A stretch of DNA of 64,000 nt from Rhizobacter sp. OV335. GTDB taxonomy: Bacteria > Pseudomonadota > Gammaproteobacteria > Burkholderiales > Burkholderiaceae_C. Below are positions 11,931 through 19,382 of this stretch, piece after piece (position 1 is the stretch's first letter; every line of letters starts with the position of its first letter). Where the stretch lies: NCBI RefSeq assembly GCF_900142965.1, contig NZ_FRCQ01000005.1:124001-188000 (forward strand), read 5' to 3'. The position numbers and the translations under genes were made by a program. The notes beneath the pieces were generated by a model. That model was not told the origin of the DNA. It was given only the letters and a program-made list of their open reading frames with translations, and did no database searches.

Positions 11931-12308
11931 TCAGTACCCGCGAGTCCAGTTCGGGCCGTTGTGAAGGATCACTGGGGCCATCGCGTCGCGAAGGTAGAGC
12001 CTCGTGGTCATCCGGTCGATGGCCTCCGAGTTCGCCTGATACGCCTGCAGCCACGAGGCGGGATCGGGGCCTGCTGCGAAGCGATCTTCCAGAAGCTCGC
12101 GCGAGATCAGCGCCTGAACGATCACGTTGCCAACGTTGACGGCGAATCGGACGGTCCCATTGCCGAGATCGACACGAGGGGTGGCGATGGTCACCCGGGC
12201 GAATACAGGCTTCACGGACAGCTCCCAATCGGACGTATCGGACTGTGGTGCCCGCTTATCCGACATTGTGTCCGTGATTTCCGCGTCGCTCAATGCGATG
12301 TCACCCAC
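11931..12308 (-). CDS. Small uncharacterised protein downstream of AraC regulator
   Basis: A 125-residue protein of unknown function. The chosen GTG start at 12308 lies inside the 3' end of the araC-type gene (19-bp overlap) and has a GGGGAA ribosome binding site about 8 nt upstream, which indicates translational coupling. An in-frame ATG at 12266 is a weaker alternative. There is no signal peptide or membrane segment. The middle (VRFAVNVGNVIVQALISRELLEDRF, residues about 54-77) vaguely recalls DUF1488-type small proteins, but the match is too weak to name. It probably shares the regulator's transcript. Confidence 0.6.
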   Translation of the reverse strand: MGDIALSDAEITDTMSDKRAPQSDTSDWELSVKPVFARVTIATPRVDLGNGTVRFAVNVGNVIVQALISRELLEDRFAAGPDPASWLQAYQANSEAIDRMTTRLYLRDAMAPVILHNGPNWTRGY

Positions 12309-13267
12309 CCTTGCTTCCCCGGCGCCGGCGGCAACGCGAAGCTCGACTTCAGGCGCGCGACTTCCTCAGTCGGGCTGAGCCCGAAGAAGCGCTTGAATTC
12401 GCGACTGAATTGCGACGCGCTTTCATATCCCACCTCGATGCTCGCCGCGGATGCCGTCTTCTCGTTGCGCAGCATCAGCAAGCGCGCTTGATGAAGGCGT
12501 ACCGACTTGAGGTATTGCATCGGAGAACTCCGGGTGACGGTCCGGAAATGCGCGTGAAACGTCGGGACGCTCATGCCTGCTTCGCGGGCCAGACGATCGA
12601 CGGTGAGGCGATCGCCAAACGTGGTGTGGATGCGCCGCACGGCCTTGGCGATCTTCCCGAACTGGCCCTGGCTCGCCAACGCCGCGCGCATCGATGCACC
12701 TTGTTCCCCGGTGAGCACCCGAAAGTAGATCTCGCGCACGATCGCCGGCCCGAGCACCACCGCCTCGACGGGCGAGTTCATGGCTTCGAGAAGCCGCAGG
12801 ACGGTCTGTGCCAAGGCATCGTCCATCGGTGTCGAGAACATGCCGACCGGTGCGCTCGGGGCAACGTCGGCCAGTTCATCGACCTGCAACGCCAGGCTTG
12901 CCAGCACGGACAAATCCAGGCTCAGGTAGATCGCGAGCAAAGGCTCCTCGGCGCTGGCGTCGGTCTCCATCGTGAACGGCACCGGCACTGACACCGCGAG
13001 GTAGTGCTGGGCATCATAGAGGTAGAGCTGGTCGGCCCAGAAGCCGCGCTTGCGTCCCTGGCAGACGATGACGATCCCCGGTTCGTAGAGCACGGGCGTC
13101 GAAGCCAACGGGCGATCGGAGCGAAGGAAGCGCACGTCCGGCAGTGCCGTGAGCGTGTAGCCCTCGCGGGGTGCCAGTCGCTTCAAGAGCGCCACCATGC
13201 AGGCTTGGCGCTCGTCACGGGCGTCGCGAACGCGGTCGAGGATGGCTGCGCCGTGCGATGTGCCCAT
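12290..13267 (-). CDS. AraC-family transcriptional regulator
   Basis: The 325-residue protein has an N-terminal AraC_N-type sensing half (residues about 25-180, with VLYEPGIVIVCQGRK) and a C-terminal double helix-turn-helix (about 215-310; DRLAREAGMSVPTFHAHFR and VGYESASQFSREFKRFFG). Regulators of this layout are often divergent from the oxidoreductase they control, and here the SDR gene starts 126 bp away on the other strand. Repeated GGATTG elements lie in that gap. It overlaps the following small gene by 19 bp. The inducer is unknown. Confidence 0.88.
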   Translation of the reverse strand: MGTSHGAAILDRVRDARDERQACMVALLKRLAPREGYTLTALPDVRFLRSDRPLASTPVLYEPGIVIVCQGRKRGFWADQLYLYDAQHYLAVSVPVPFTMETDASAEEPLLAIYLSLDLSVLASLALQVDELADVAPSAPVGMFSTPMDDALAQTVLRLLEAMNSPVEAVVLGPAIVREIYFRVLTGEQGASMRAALASQGQFGKIAKAVRRIHTTFGDRLTVDRLAREAGMSVPTFHAHFRTVTRSSPMQYLKSVRLHQARLLMLRNEKTASAASIEVGYESASQFSREFKRFFGLSPTEEVARLKSSFALPPAPGKQGWVTSH

Positions 13268-13325
13268 GCAGCGTACTGTGCATCAACTCGCGCCGAAAAC
13301 TGCCCGAGAAGCTGCACCGCTCATA

Positions 13326-13389
13326 GGATTGAGCAAGCAATCCATCGGATTGCGGCTGGCTCGCCGGCACCCTCGATTCCTAGAATCGA
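13326..13389. promoter_or_regulatory. Operator-like repeats between AraC and SDR genes
   Basis: Three GGATTG elements occur: forward at 13326-13331, reverse at 13338-13343 and forward at 13347-13352. A 17-bp palindrome, TCGATTC-CTA-GAATCGA, lies at 13373-13389, only 3 bp before the SDR ATG, and contains a -10-like TAGAAT. These are the best candidate binding sites for the divergent AraC protein or another repressor. Confidence 0.5.
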
Positions 13390-13392
13390 CGC

Positions 13393-14232
13393 ATGAAAAA
13401 CGTCAAGACATTCTTCATCACCGGCGTCAGCAGCGGCTTCGGCCGCGCCATCGCGAACGCGGCGTTGCAAGCCGGCCACCGCGTCGTCGGCACCGTTCGC
13501 ACCGAGCAGGCGGCGAGCGAACTCGAGAAGCATTTTGGCGGTAAGGCTCATCTGAAGCTGCTCGATGTGACGCAGTTCGACGCCATCGCACCGCTCGCCG
13601 CTGTCGTCGAGGCGGAGATCGGGCCGGTGGACATCGTGATCAACAACGCCGGCTACGGCCACGAGGGCATCCTGGAAGAATCGTCCCTCGACGACATGCG
13701 CCGCCAGTTCGACGTCAACGTCTTTGGGGCGGTGGCCGTGATCAAGGCGTTCCTGCCGTTCATGCGCCAACGCCGGCGCGGCCACATCATCAACATCACG
13801 TCGATGGGAGGCACCATCACGATGCCCGGGATCGCCTATTACTGCGGCAGCAAGTTCGCCCTCGAAGGGATCACCGAAGCCTTGGCGAAGGAGGTCGAAG
13901 GCCTCGGCATCGCGGTGACGGCCGTCGCCCCGGGATCGTTCCGGACCGACTGGGCCGGCCGTTCGATGGTTCGCAGCGCGCGTTCCATCGGCGACTACGA
14001 CCGCGTGTTCGACCCCATCCGGCAATCGCGCATCGACAAGAGCGGCAAGCAGTTGGGCGATCCGGACAAGGCCGCGGCGGCGATCCTCGCGCTGGTGGAC
14101 ATGCCCGAGCCGCCGCAGCACCTGCTGCTCGGCAGCGATGCGCTCGGCCTGGTTCGAGCCAAGCTGGATGCGATGCAGGCGAGTCTCACGAGCCATGAAA
14201 GCCTGACCCGCTCGACCGACATCGCGAACTGA
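13393..14232 (+). CDS. SDR-family NAD(P)-dependent oxidoreductase
   Basis: Classical short-chain dehydrogenase/reductase of 279 residues. The Rossmann cofactor motif TGVSSGFG is at 10-17, NNAG at 84-87, catalytic Ser137 in NITSMGG, and the YxxxK pair Tyr150/Lys154 in AYYCGSKFALEG. There is no signal peptide, so the enzyme is cytoplasmic. The substrate is not evident. It is divergent from and probably regulated by the AraC-type protein. The palindrome at 13373-13389 leaves no room for an ordinary ribosome binding site before the ATG, so translation may be leaderless or weak. Confidence 0.9.
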   Translation: MKNVKTFFITGVSSGFGRAIANAALQAGHRVVGTVRTEQAASELEKHFGGKAHLKLLDVTQFDAIAPLAAVVEAEIGPVDIVINNAGYGHEGILEESSLDDMRRQFDVNVFGAVAVIKAFLPFMRQRRRGHIINITSMGGTITMPGIAYYCGSKFALEGITEALAKEVEGLGIAVTAVAPGSFRTDWAGRSMVRSARSIGDYDRVFDPIRQSRIDKSGKQLGDPDKAAAAILALVDMPEPPQHLLLGSDALGLVRAKLDAMQASLTSHESLTRSTDIAN

Positions 14233-14278
14233 CGAATCGTCCATATCGAGGCTACACTCCGTCTCCATGTAGGCGGAG
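14229..14278 (+). promoter_or_regulatory. Promoter and operator of Xre/RES module
   Basis: A -35-like CTGACG (14229-14234) and -10-like TACACT (14253-14258) are 18 bp apart. A 22-bp imperfect palindrome with ends CTCCG (14257-14261) and CGGAG (14274-14278) begins at the -10; 9 of 11 base pairs match. This is the usual arrangement for repression by the antitoxin (autoregulation), and the last GGAG doubles as ribosome binding site for the antitoxin gene. Confidence 0.6.
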
Positions 14279-14284
14279 ATTGGC

Positions 14285-14815
14285 ATGATCGAGACGAAGA
14301 GCGCAAGGCAGCAAGTTCCTGGGCGAATGGCAAAGGCAGTGCCGAGCACGAGCGTCACCTACGCCCAGGGCAAAGGGATCGACGACTTCGTGATGAACGT
14401 CCATGCCGCGGACCCGATGCGCTTGATCGAGACTGAACGCAAAGGGGTTGCCGGCATCTTCGTGAAGGATCTGGCCAGGCGCATGGACATTCCAGCGCAG
14501 CGGATGTTCGACATCCTGGGCGTGCCCAAGGCCACCGCCGAGAAGAAGGTCGCTGCAGGCGAATTGCTCACCGGCAACGGCGGGCGCGCTGCACTCGGGT
14601 TGGCCAGGCTGCTCGGGATCGCCAAGGAGATCGTTGACAACTCGACGGCGCCCGAAGCCAAGGGCTTCGACTCTGCGAAGTGGCTGGGGCAATGGCTGGA
14701 GACATCACAGCCCGCGCTCGGGGGGCGCAAGCCCGCGGAGTTCATCGACACTCCCACGGGGCTGGAGGTTGTCACGAAGCTGCTCGGTGCCATCGAGAGC
14801 GGTGCGTACCAATGA
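14285..14815 (+). CDS. Xre/MbcA/ParS-type antitoxin
   Basis: The 176-residue protein fits the antitoxin of RES/Xre type II toxin-antitoxin systems. It has an N-terminal helix-turn-helix-like half (VKDLARRMDIPAQRMFDIL, about residues 60-78) and the C-terminal toxin-binding half with W, P, G and the ending TPTGLEVVTKLLGAIESGAY. The ATG has a GGAG ribosome binding site 6 nt upstream. Its stop overlaps the toxin start by 4 bp (ATGA at 14812-14815), which ensures coupled translation. Expected to neutralise the toxin and to repress the operon through the palindrome at 14257-14278. Confidence 0.87.
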   Translation: MIETKSARQQVPGRMAKAVPSTSVTYAQGKGIDDFVMNVHAADPMRLIETERKGVAGIFVKDLARRMDIPAQRMFDILGVPKATAEKKVAAGELLTGNGGRAALGLARLLGIAKEIVDNSTAPEAKGFDSAKWLGQWLETSQPALGGRKPAEFIDTPTGLEVVTKLLGAIESGAYQ

Positions 14816-15288
14816 TTCTCTGGCGGATTGCGGCCGAGACCCGCAAGTACGCAGCAGACGATCTGAGTGGAGGTGGTGCCGCGAAGAGCCCTGGCCGATG
14901 GAACGACGACGGGCAGCCCGCGTTGTACACGGCGCCGACGGTTGCGATGGCGGTGCTCGAGACCGCATCGCACGTCGATGACTCCGGCCTGCCTCTCAAC
15001 AGATTCCTGGTGCGGATCGATGTCCCGGACAAGCTCTGGGCGGCGAGGAACGTGCTGGATGTTTCCCGGCTCCCGCCGTCCTGGGCGGCCATTCCGGCCG
15101 GGCGCGCCAGCGTTCAAGCCGGCGCCGACTGGCTGCGCGGCATGACGGCAGCCATCCTCGAGATGCCCTCGGTCATCGTGCCCGAGGAGTCGACCGCCCT
15201 CGTCAATCCCTTGCATCCCGGCGCGAAGAGCCTGTCTGCAACGATCATCCGCCCGTTCGACTACAACAGGTTGTTCCGCGGACGCTGA
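14812..15288 (+). CDS. RES-domain toxin
   Basis: A 158-residue RES-domain protein. Homologues degrade cellular NAD+ (MbcT) or ADP-ribosylate a metabolic enzyme (ParT). The polar residues that define the family are visible: Arg29 in GRWN, Tyr39 in ALYTA, Glu50 in VLETASH, Ser120 in MPSVIVPEE and the NPLHPG motif at 132-137, so the toxin looks intact. The start is the ATG overlapping the antitoxin stop. No other gene is in the operon. Which substrate this member uses cannot be told from sequence. Confidence 0.88.
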   Translation: MILWRIAAETRKYAADDLSGGGAAKSPGRWNDDGQPALYTAPTVAMAVLETASHVDDSGLPLNRFLVRIDVPDKLWAARNVLDVSRLPPSWAAIPAGRASVQAGADWLRGMTAAILEMPSVIVPEESTALVNPLHPGAKSLSATIIRPFDYNRLFRGR

Positions 15289-15340
15289 GGGGCGTCGGCA
15301 TCGGCCCATCAGCCGATCAGCCCGGCTGTCCGATCGCGCG

Positions 15341-16303
15341 TCAGACCGCCTGCGCGCCGTTCAGCTTGAACACCGCCACCGTCCCCACCAGCCGCCTGGC
15401 CTGCTGGCTCAGGCTCTCGGCGGCTGCGGCGCTTTCTTCGACCAGCGCAGCGTTCTGCTGCAGCGCCTGATCCATCTGGCTCAGCGATCCCGTCGATCAC
15501 GCCGATGATGTCGGAGATGCGCTTCGAGCTGTCTTTGATCTGCTTCATCGTGTCGACGACCTCGCCGACCACCGCGCCGCCGCGTGCCGCCACGTCGCTC
15601 GCGCCGCGCGCCAGCTGATCCGCCTGGCGCGCGTTCTGCGCGTTCTGGCTGACGGTGGAGCCGAGTTCTTCCATCGACGCCGCCGTCTGCTCCAGCGCAC
15701 TGGCCTGCTGCTCGGTGCGGCTCGACAGGTCGTTGTTGCCCTGCGCGATCTGGCTCGAGGCCGTGGCCACGCCTTCGGCATTGCGTCGAACCTCGCCGAC
15801 GATGCCCGCCAGGTTGTCCTGCATCGTCGACAGCGCGCGCAACGGCTGCCCGGTCTCGTCGCGTCCGCCGGCGTTCAGCGCCACCGTCAGGTCGCCGGCG
15901 GCCACGCGCTCGGCCGCAGACACCGCCTGCGCCACCGGCCCGCTGATGAGCCGGGCGATCCAGAACGCAAAGGCACCCGCCGCCAGCGCCGCGCCGCGGG
16001 CGTTGATCTCGACCAGCCGGCCGAGGTCGCCCGCGGCGGCGGCGAAGGCCTTCTCCGAGTCGCCTGCGTAGTACGGCTTCGCGTCATCGGCTGAGCTGCC
16101 TTGCGCCAGCGACATCAGCTTCGCGTGCGTCTGCAGGTACGCGGCCGCATGTTCGCGGAACTGCGCGTAGGCCTCCTTCTCCTCGCCGGGCGACACCAGC
16201 GGTTCGTAGGAGGCCTGCTGCTCGCGCAGCTTGGCGAGGAGTTCGCCGTAGTTGTGCGTGTGATGGCGCAGGGCGCCAACTGACATCGCGGATCCGACGC
16301 GGT
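15341..16303 (-). pseudogene. Degraded methyl-accepting chemotaxis protein
   Basis: Fragments of a chemoreceptor can be followed from 16303 down to the native C-terminus (VFKLNGAQAV, stop at 15341-15343). Three pieces are missing. The N-terminus with the first membrane segment is gone. Most of the second membrane segment is lost: ALAAG joins directly to AFAFWIARLISGP. The cytoplasmic hairpin tip that binds CheA/CheW is also gone, because the frame breaks after IIGVIDGIA and resumes at MDQALQQNAALVEE in another frame. Without the tip it cannot signal. It follows the HrpB1-like gene directly and may be transcribed from the same PIP-box promoter. Confidence 0.85.
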
Positions 16304-16666
16304 TCAGCTCGCTACGCTGCTCGTCTCCAGCAGGTGCCGCATCGCCGATCGCATCAGCGGATCGTCGCTGTCGGCCAGCGTGCTGGCTTCCAGGTGCCAG
16401 ATCGGGTCGCCGAGCAGGTAGGTGCACAAGGCCTTCAGGTCGGGGCAGCAATCGTCCGGCAGCGTGTTCAGGAAGTGCAGCGCATCGCGCGGCTCGTTGC
16501 GCAGGATCGGGATGAAGGCGCCGATGGCCAGTGCCGACGGCGCGACGTTCGACAGGTCGCGCAGCTGGAACCACAGCGCTTCGGCGCGGCCGAGTTCCTG
16601 GCGCACGATCGCGGCGGTCATCTCCTCGACCAGCTGGGCAATATCGTCTTTGGTGTGCGGGCTCAT
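16304..16666 (-). CDS. HrpB1-like type III secretion protein
   Basis: A 120-residue protein without signal peptide. Its core reads ALHFLNTLPDDCCPDLKALC followed by TYLLGDPIW and a D-D-rich end (ADSDDPLMRSAMRHLLE). This matches the HrpB1/HrpK family, small TPR-like proteins of hrp-type type III secretion clusters in Xanthomonas and Ralstonia. Normally they sit inside the hrp cluster; here the gene is isolated. It lies 83 bp after the Gly-rich gene and behind a perfect PIP box, which independently supports a type III link. The start at 16666 was chosen because conserved sequence begins there. The family call is from memory of the pattern, not a search. Confidence 0.7.
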   Translation of the reverse strand: MSPHTKDDIAQLVEEMTAAIVRQELGRAEALWFQLRDLSNVAPSALAIGAFIPILRNEPRDALHFLNTLPDDCCPDLKALCTYLLGDPIWHLEASTLADSDDPLMRSAMRHLLETSSVAS

Positions 16667-16749
16667 GACGGGCTTTCGGAAAGGTGCCGGACGCGGCCGC
16701 AGCGCGGCCTGTCCAGCAGGTCGATCTTCGTCAAGGGGATCGGCGGGAT

Positions 16750-16962
16750 TCAGTCTCCCCCCGGCGCCATCGATTTCAGGCGCTGGATGATGGCGGCTGC
16801 GGCACCGGCCGGGCCGGCTTGCTGGCCGCCCTGGGCTTGTTCGCCACCACCACCGCCGCCCACCAGGCTGCCGAGGGCTTGCAGGCCGGGGGCCTTGCTG
16901 AGGGCTTGCGTGGCCATGGGAAGGGCGCGGGTCAGTGCGGCACCGATTGCGGGAATGGGCAT
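16750..16962 (-). CDS. Gly-rich small protein under PIP-box control (harpin-like candidate)
   Basis: A 70-residue protein with no Cys, no signal peptide, and a GGGGGG run in the middle followed by Gln/Gly/Ala-rich sequence, then a short helix (AAAAIIQRLKSM). The ATG at 16962 has an AAGGA ribosome binding site 8 nt upstream. It is the first gene after the PIP box and precedes the HrpB1-like gene. Cys-free, Gly-rich composition plus this context is reminiscent of harpins or other secreted type III accessory proteins. No motif proves that, so the function is inferred from location and composition only. Confidence 0.6.
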   Translation of the reverse strand: MPIPAIGAALTRALPMATQALSKAPGLQALGSLVGGGGGGEQAQGGQQAGPAGAAAAIIQRLKSMAPGGD

Positions 16963-17011
16963 GTGGAATCCTTTCGGTTGGGACGCGGTCGGGGTGACCG
17001 CGCTGAAAGGA

Positions 17012-17073
17012 AGTCTCGTCGGGGCCGGGCCGGCGTCGCGGCCCCGATGCGAAGCGCGCGATGCCAAGCCGAA
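17012..17073 (-). promoter_or_regulatory. PIP box (hrp-type) promoter 1
   Basis: On the minus strand the sequence is TTCGG-N15-TTCGC, at 17073 down to 17049. This is an exact match to the plant-inducible-promoter consensus TTCGB-N15-TTCGB and to the hrpII box TTCG-N16-TTCG. A -10-like GAGACT (17017-17012) follows 31 bp later, inside the 30-32 bp known for HrpX/HrpB targets. The Gly-rich gene starts 50 bp further down. Confidence 0.75.
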
Positions 17074-17096
17074 ATGTCACCCCGTCATGCCGGGAC

Positions 17097-18371
17097 TCAA
17101 GGCCGGATCTGGTCGATCTGCACCGCCACGCCGGTGGCGCCCGGCTTCACCACCGAGCCCTGGCCGATCAGGTCGCCGGCCGACGGCGTCGCGCTGCCGT
17201 TGCGCGACACCCGCACCTCGATGCGCACCTCGGGCACGCTCGACAGCTTGAACTCCGGGCTCATCGCGGTCGAGTCGTCGAGCACGAAATCCATCGGCAG
17301 GTCGGACACCAGGCCGCGCTTCACGGCCAGCGGCATGCGCGGGCCCTGCGGCGCGCGGGCGAACACGAACACCGTGTCGCCCGGCTGGACCTTCGACGCG
17401 AGGGCAGGGGACAGCGTCACGCGCCCGCTGACCGAGGTCGCGGCCCCAGCCGACGACTTGGTGGCGGCTGAGGTCGACGGCGACGACGCGCGGGCAGCGG
17501 CGGCGACGGGCGCCGAAGCGGACCCTGCGGCAACCCCGGCCGTGCCGCCGCGGATCTCGGCCAGCGTCTGCACGATGAACTTCGCGTAGTCCGACTCCGG
17601 CGGCAGCATCGGCAGCAGCTGCTGCCATTGCGCGGTGGCGGTCTTCATGTCCTGCCGCTGGTAGGCCGCCGTCGCCGACATCGACAGCGCCATCGCGTTG
17701 TTCGGGTCGACGGCCAGCGCCTGCTGCACCAGCTTCAGCGGCTTGCCCTGCAGGTCGCCGTTCGCGACCGTCGCCAGCACGTCGGCGTACTCGGTCAGCA
17801 TCACCGGGTCGCGGTCCAGCAGCTCGGAGCCGACGTGCCCGAAGGCCTTCGCCGAATCGGCCGGCCGGCCCATCGCGCGGTATGAGCGGGCCAGCACCAT
17901 CCAGGCCTTCGAATCGTTCGGGTTCTTCTCGACGCGCGCCTCGATCGTGGCGATCATCTGCTCGATCTGCTGCTGCGTCACCTCGCCGCGCTGCGCGGGC
18001 GGTGGCGGCGGGTTCAGGGCCGCCGGGTTGCCGCGCCAGGCGTACAGGCCTGCGGCCAGCACCGGCAGTGCGAGCGCGAGCGCGATCACCGTGCTGCGCC
18101 CCGACGCGCGCGGTGCGATCACCGGCTCGGCCACGCCGGCATCGGCCAGCAGGCGCTTCTGCAGCTCGCCGCGCGCCTGTTCATGGTCGGCCGGCCCGAT
18201 GGTGCCGGCCGCGAGGTCGCGGTCGAGCTCGGCCAGCTGGTCGCGGTAGACGGCGGTGTTGGCGTCGCGCGCGGTCGATTCGGCGGCCTGGGCGGCGCGC
18301 CGCCACGGTCGCAGCAGCACGAGCAGGGTGGCGGCGACGAGCAGCGCCGCGGCGATCAGGAAGGTTGCCAT
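17097..18371 (-). CDS. ccmI: Cytochrome c-type biogenesis protein CcmI
   Basis: The 424-residue protein is the apocytochrome-binding chaperone of System I cytochrome c maturation. It has an N-terminal membrane helix (about 2-20), a short cytoplasmic leucine-zipper-like loop, a second helix (about 92-112), then a periplasmic TPR region (about 130-300) and a C-terminal beta domain (SGRVTLSPALASKVQPGD onward). A Pro-rich hinge (NPPPPPAQ) precedes the TPRs. It is last in the ccm operon, starting 1 bp after the ccmH stop. The PIP-box transcription unit begins 24 bp beyond its stop. Confidence 0.92.
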   Translation of the reverse strand: MATFLIAAALLVAATLLVLLRPWRRAAQAAESTARDANTAVYRDQLAELDRDLAAGTIGPADHEQARGELQKRLLADAGVAEPVIAPRASGRSTVIALALALPVLAAGLYAWRGNPAALNPPPPPAQRGEVTQQQIEQMIATIEARVEKNPNDSKAWMVLARSYRAMGRPADSAKAFGHVGSELLDRDPVMLTEYADVLATVANGDLQGKPLKLVQQALAVDPNNAMALSMSATAAYQRQDMKTATAQWQQLLPMLPPESDYAKFIVQTLAEIRGGTAGVAAGSASAPVAAAARASSPSTSAATKSSAGAATSVSGRVTLSPALASKVQPGDTVFVFARAPQGPRMPLAVKRGLVSDLPMDFVLDDSTAMSPEFKLSSVPEVRIEVRVSRNGSATPSAGDLIGQGSVVKPGATGVAVQIDQIRP

Positions 18372-18372
18372 C

Positions 18373-18852
18373 TCAGATGCGTGTTGTTGTTGTTGTGGGG
18401 TCGTTGTTCAGCAGCGCCGCGGCGCGCTGTTGCTCGTCGGCGGTCAGCGCGACGGCGTCGGGTGCGGTGCGCCGGCGCAGGAAGAGCACCAGCGCCACCA
18501 GCCCGCCGCCCAGCAGCACGAAGGGGCCGAGCCACAGCAGGTACGTCGTCGGCTTCATCGGCGGCCGGTAGCGCACGAAATCGCCATAGCGCTCGACCAG
18601 AAAGTCCATCACCTGCTGGTCGGTCTTGCCCTGGCGGATCAGCGTGCGGATTTCGCGGCGCAGGTCTTCGGCCAGGTCGGCGCGCGAGCCGGCCAGCGAT
18701 TCGTTCTGGCACACCAGGCAGCGCAGTTCCTCGGCGATGCCGACCAGCCTCGCCTCGACCACCGGGTCCTGGGCCAGCGGCGGTGCATCGGCGGCTTGTG
18801 CGCTGCAGGCGAACGCGATGGCCAGCGCGGCCCCCACGATCACGCGCCTCAT
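18373..18852 (-). CDS. ccmH: Cytochrome c-type biogenesis protein CcmH
   Basis: A 159-residue thiol oxidoreductase that reduces the apocytochrome CxxCH cysteines before heme attachment. A signal peptide ends near AQA (residue 20), the redox motif LRCLVCQN has Cys45 and Cys48, and one membrane helix lies at about 106-126. It ends with a Thr run (TTTTTRI) coded by repeated GTT/GTG triplets on the plus strand. The ATG overlaps the ccmG stop by 4 bp (ATGA). Confidence 0.93.
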   Translation of the reverse strand: MRRVIVGAALAIAFACSAQAADAPPLAQDPVVEARLVGIAEELRCLVCQNESLAGSRADLAEDLRREIRTLIRQGKTDQQVMDFLVERYGDFVRYRPPMKPTTYLLWLGPFVLLGGGLVALVLFLRRRTAPDAVALTADEQQRAAALLNNDPTTTTTRI

Positions 18853-19382
18853 GTGCCCAGCTCCTTCAGCATCGGGATGATTTTCGAACGCAGCACGTCG
18901 TTGGTCAGCGGGCCGATCTGCTTGAAGCGGATCGTGCCGGTCTTGTCGATCAGGTAGGTCTCGGGCACGCCGTAGACGCCGTAGTCGATGCCGACGCGGC
19001 CATCGGCATCGACGGCCGTCGCGACGTACGGGTTGCCGAACTCGGTCAGCCAGCGCCGGGCCTCGTCGCCCTTGTCCTTGTAGTTCAGGCCGACCACCGG
19101 CACCAGGTTCAGCTTCGCGAAGTTGACGAGCACCGGGTGCTCCTCGCGGCACGGGCCGCACCAGGTGGCCCACACGTTGAGCATCCACACCTTGCCGCGC
19201 ATCTCCTGCGGGGTGAACTTCGCGGCGTCGCCGGACGCATCCAGGCGCGGCAGCGAGAACATCGGCGCCGGCTTGCCGATCAACGGCGACGGCACCTCGT
19301 GCGGGTCGTGGTTCAGGCCGACCGCGAGGAACACCGCCAGCACCGCGAACAGCCCCAGCGGGATCAGGAAGTATTTCTTCAT
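18849..19382 (-). CDS. ccmG: Thiol:disulfide interchange protein CcmG/DsbE
   Basis: Membrane-anchored periplasmic thioredoxin of 177 residues that keeps apocytochrome c and CcmH reduced. An N-terminal anchor (about 4-22) precedes a thioredoxin fold with WCGPC (Cys75, Cys78) and the cis-Pro loop GVPETYLID. The start ATG overlaps the ccmF stop by 4 bp. A second, more distant TlpA-type protein is encoded at 30681, so the locus has two separate thioredoxins. Confidence 0.94.
   Translation of the reverse strand: MKKYFLIPLGLFAVLAVFLAVGLNHDPHEVPSPLIGKPAPMFSLPRLDASGDAAKFTPQEMRGKVWMLNVWATWCGPCREEHPVLVNFAKLNLVPVVGLNYKDKGDEARRWLTEFGNPYVATAVDADGRVGIDYGVYGVPETYLIDKTGTIRFKQIGPLTNDVLRSKIIPMLKELGT

Noticed and set aside
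15309-16574. Functional 421-residue chemoreceptor
   Set aside because: The first 90 codons are a shadow of the HrpB1-like gene, the signalling tip is missing, and the frame is wrong at the end.
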